Assembly (NCBI GenBank): GCA_029939635.1 | Contig: JAOZSN010000121.1 | Coordinates: 1 to 8,999, forward strand | Reading direction: 5' to 3' | Length of the DNA: 8,999 nt | DNA from: Deltaproteobacteria bacterium | GTDB lineage: Bacteria; Desulfobacterota; Desulfobulbia; Desulfobulbales; SURF-16 | In this document: positions 6,926 through 8,999 of the stretch, piece by piece | Position numbering within the stretch: position 1 is the first letter of the stretch | Layout of the letters: each line of letters starts with the position of its first letter | The notes under the pieces: model-generated | What the model was told of the DNA's origin: nothing | The model's input: only the letters and a program-made list of their open reading frames with translations | The model's database searches: none | Position numbers and translations under genes: made by a program

Positions 6926-8713
6926 TTATTCTACCAGCACCAGCTGAAAAGCGCCCATCTGAGGGATACCACCTTGGGTGAGGCGCCCTCCTTCCACTAC
7001 GGCCACCACATCGTTGGTCTTGATATAGCCCCACTCTTTGGCCGTTTCCATGGCCCGAAAAACCATCTGGTCGCGGTTTAATTTTTCGCGAATAATGATG
7101 GGCACAATATTCTTATACAAACTGGCATGCCGAGCCACATGTAATGATTTTGTCACCAGCAGGGAAGGCACCTTTCTATTCCATTTGGAGAGCTGGGGAA
7201 AAAGGGTTCCATGGGCATCTAGCAACATGGTGGCAGCACTATTATTAAGGCTGGCCGCTGCTGTTATTGCTGGGTTTGTACTACCATCGGCGATTAACAG
7301 CTGGCACTGATCTTTACCCATGGAATCAGGATAATTCTCCTCTTCACGAATAATAGATGCCATAGTACGGACCACATTGACCGGGTCCATACCGGCCGCA
7401 GTCTCACCTGAGAGCATTACCGCATCTGTGCCATCCTTTACTGCCACAGACACATCGGTAACCTCGGCTCTAGTGGGCCGGTTATTATAGGTCATGGAGT
7501 CCAACATCTGGGTGGCAGTAATCACTGGAGTATTTTCCTGCCAGCACATACGAATGATCTCATGCTGGATGCGTGGCACCTTGGCGGCAGGCAACTCTAC
7601 CCCCATATCACCGCGAGCAATCATGATGGCATCAGTGGCGTTGATAATTGCACGGATATTCTCCACTGCCTCCGGCTTTTCTATTTTAGCCACCACCAGC
7701 AGGTCACGCTTGCCAGAGGTATGAATAATATCTTTAATCTCTAAAATTTCCTCTGGAGTACGCACAAAGGAAAGGGCAACATAATCAACGGAATGATTTA
7801 ACCCCCATTGCAGATCAGCCTTGTCTTTATCTGTCACAGAGGGCAGTGACAAGCTGGTCATGGGCAGATTTATGCCCTTGCTTGACTTCAAAGTGCCCCC
7901 CACCACCACCTGGCATTCCACCTCATCATGCCCTTCTTTCACCACCTTAAGTTCCAGTAAGCCATCATCAAGTAAAACCTGATCACCGTGGCGTAGATCG
8001 GCAATTATCTCCGGGGCAATGGTGGAAAATCTCGTCGCCGTCCCTTCAATTGGCTCAGTTTGAATTACAAGACGCTTACCGCGCTCCAGGAGCACACCAT
8101 TATCCTTCATGGCACCAGTACGAATTTTTGGCCCGCATAGATCCTGCAACACAGCAATGGGTTTTCCCCATTTTTCCTCGGCATCACGAATAGCCTGCAA
8201 TGTTTTAGCGTGGCTTTCATGGCTGCCATGGGAAAAATTAAGCCGTGCTACATCCATCCCAGCCAGAATCATTTTGCCAATGGTTTCCGGAGCATCACTG
8301 GCAGGACCAATGGTACAGACAATACGAGCCATTTTACGTACAGATTCAGTACTCTGCTCCTTCACTGTGGCCAACACCTCAAAAAGCCATTTAAAATCTA
8401 TGGGCTTGGGCAGAATATTGAGCACATTGCCATAACTTGTTACCCGATCGCGAATCTCTTTCTCCTCATAGGACCCAGAAACAACAATAATAGGCATATT
8501 TGGGCACACCACCTCCATGGCCTCAATAAACTTATAGCCATCCCAACCAGGCATGAGCAAATCACTGATAAAAATATCATACTGATGGGAGGTGGCCATC
8601 AAAAAACCCTGCCGCCCATTTTCCACCGAGTCAACCCGATGGCCTTCCTTTTCGAGACGACTGGTAAGCAGGAGCCGACCAGGCTTGGAATCTTCCAGAA
8701 TAAGTATTCTCAT
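6926..8713 (-). CDS. Response-regulator receiver domain fused to pyruvate kinase
   Basis: One uninterrupted 595-codon frame encodes two full modules. Residues 1-120 are a CheY-like receiver: acidic pair E7/D8, phosphoacceptor D51 in SDLLMPGWDG, S79 in IIVVSGS and K103 in LPKP, so it should accept phosphate. After a linker of about seven residues, 127-595 is a full-length pyruvate kinase (469 residues; E. coli PykF has 470) that converts PEP and ADP to pyruvate and ATP. It has MARIVCTIGPAS, R157/N159/S161 in VARLNFSHG, D191 and R198 in LQDLCGPKIRTG, K343/E345 in VAKIEKPEAV, D369 in ARGDMGVELP and T401 in ITATQMLDSM. L192 and K196 at the potassium-site positions suggest K+ independence. The C-terminal effector loop is degenerate (HGTLFPQLSKW). 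Translation starts at an ATG with weak GAG spacing. No cognate histidine kinase is in the window. Phospho-control of the kinase is inference. Confidence 0.93.
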   Translation of the reverse strand: MRILILEDSKPGRLLLTSRLEKEGHRVDSVENGRQGFLMATSHQYDIFISDLLMPGWDGYKFIEAMEVVCPNMPIIVVSGSYEEKEIRDRVTSYGNVLNILPKPIDFKWLFEVLATVKEQSTESVRKMARIVCTIGPASDAPETIGKMILAGMDVARLNFSHGSHESHAKTLQAIRDAEEKWGKPIAVLQDLCGPKIRTGAMKDNGVLLERGKRLVIQTEPIEGTATRFSTIAPEIIADLRHGDQVLLDDGLLELKVVKEGHDEVECQVVVGGTLKSSKGINLPMTSLSLPSVTDKDKADLQWGLNHSVDYVALSFVRTPEEILEIKDIIHTSGKRDLLVVAKIEKPEAVENIRAIINATDAIMIARGDMGVELPAAKVPRIQHEIIRMCWQENTPVITATQMLDSMTYNNRPTRAEVTDVSVAVKDGTDAVMLSGETAAGMDPVNVVRTMASIIREEENYPDSMGKDQCQLLIADGSTNPAITAAASLNNSAATMLLDAHGTLFPQLSKWNRKVPSLLVTKSLHVARHASLYKNIVPIIIREKLNRDQMVFRAMETAKEWGYIKTNDVVAVVEGGRLTQGGIPQMGAFQLVLVE

Positions 8714-8999
8714 AATATTTCTCGTAGTTTTTTACTTTTGTGGATCTTAAGGAAACTCAGCTGGCAGCATCGTAAACCATTGAAGACCCTGGATCCCCAC
8801 CTTCGCGGGGCTGACTCCGCCGTCACTCCAGCGAAAGCGCGGGTAACTTTGCGCAATAATTACTTACACCACAGGGGCGTCAACAAATATTTAGAGTCAA
8901 AACAGCTACACCAGGCGTTTGGCGATGACAGGGCAAAACACCTTTTACCAACTGGTGTCCGCCACCACAAAGGGGGTTGAGCGAATAGCAATACTCCCT
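8714..8999. other. Non-coding region upstream of the receiver-pyruvate kinase gene
   Basis: These 286 bases hold the 5' leader of the minus-strand fusion gene, a degenerate REP-like pair (8789-8847) and a remainder with no recognised gene. A plus-strand frame stays open to 8980 but is mainly antisense to the receiver and kinase codons, with no family resemblance. Minus-strand frames are broken by stops at several points. No -35/-10 pair for the fusion gene stands out. A 7-bp inverted repeat ACACCAG (8908-8914) / CTGGTGT (8952-8958) is present but short. Part of a neighbouring intergenic repeat is possible. Confidence 0.4.
8789..8847. repeat. Degenerate REP-like palindromic pair
   Basis: The left unit begins CTGGATCCCC, passes CTTCGCGGGG and ends CTGAC (8789-8815). 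The right unit runs GTCACTCCAGCGAAAGCG to GGGTAAC (8822-8847) and is an imperfect inverted copy. Both follow the widespread pattern of intergenic palindromes with a CTGGAT(C/T)CCCGC...GCGGG...TGACG layout. Each has an internal small hairpin. Mismatches in both units suggest an old, decayed copy. It lies about 75 bases upstream of the fusion gene start and could stabilise or end RNA. Confidence 0.5.

Noticed and set aside
6926..8713. The fusion read as an assembly artefact joining two genes
   Set aside because: The frame is continuous, linker residues are ordinary, and the stop and start signals expected between two genes are absent. Only resequencing can exclude it fully, so it is kept as a refutation test.
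8908..8958. ACACCAG/CTGGTGT as a recombination or attC-like site
   Set aside because: Only 7 bp with a 37-base spacer, no integrase gene and no core-site features; likely chance.
8210..8980. A 256-codon plus-strand open frame near the window end
   Set aside because: Most of it is antisense to the receiver and kinase codons, its composition looks like a reversed coding strand, and it shows no domain or ribosome-binding site.
1..8999. CRISPR array, tRNA, rRNA, insertion sequence or prophage genes
   Set aside because: No evenly spaced direct repeats, cloverleaf, rRNA-like stretch, transposase or phage protein was seen on either strand.

Overview
The window reads as chromosomal DNA of an anaerobic bacterium, most plausibly a Desulfobulbaceae-like sulfate reducer (Desulfobacterota). 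This rests on the gene set (a TRAP dicarboxylate-type transporter, a ferredoxin-linked four-subunit 2-oxoacid oxidoreductase, a SlyD-like PPIase) and a moderate base composition. It is an inference; no rRNA or tRNA gene is present to settle it.

Layout. Bases 36-173 hold the tail of an upstream reading frame, probably the TRAP solute receptor, interrupted by a stop at 33-35. dctQ (173-691) and dctM (688-1971) follow, each overlapping its predecessor by a few bases. Then comes a membrane-anchored Bax/FlgJ-like glucosaminidase (2108-3169). A perfect 29-bp inverted repeat (3188-3249) acts as a two-way terminator between it and the convergent operon. That operon, on the minus strand, runs korD-korA-korB-korC (6312 down to 3268): ferredoxin subunit first, then alpha, TPP-binding beta and gamma subunits. 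A divergent spacer (6313-6490) separates it from a slyD-like FKBP gene (6491-6916). The FKBP gene converges, with only 9 bases between stop codons, on a minus-strand gene of 595 codons (8713 down to 6926). The last 286 bases (8714-8999) carry a degenerate REP-like inverted pair and no convincing gene.

The standout is the 595-codon gene. It encodes a complete two-component receiver domain (residues about 1-120, with E7/D8, D51, S79 and K103 in place) fused in frame through a very short linker to a full-length pyruvate kinase (about 127-595, with its catalytic residues in place). The usual sugar-phosphate effector loop in the kinase C-terminal domain looks degenerate. This suggests that phosphorylation of the receiver, rather than (or besides) a metabolite, sets pyruvate kinase activity: a direct coupling of two-component signalling to the last step of glycolysis. 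I know of no characterised enzyme with this architecture.

Together the genes cover C4-dicarboxylate-type uptake, ferredoxin-linked 2-oxoacid metabolism and the phosphoenolpyruvate-to-pyruvate step, which fits an anaerobe growing on organic acids. Functional links between the separate transcription units are inference only.
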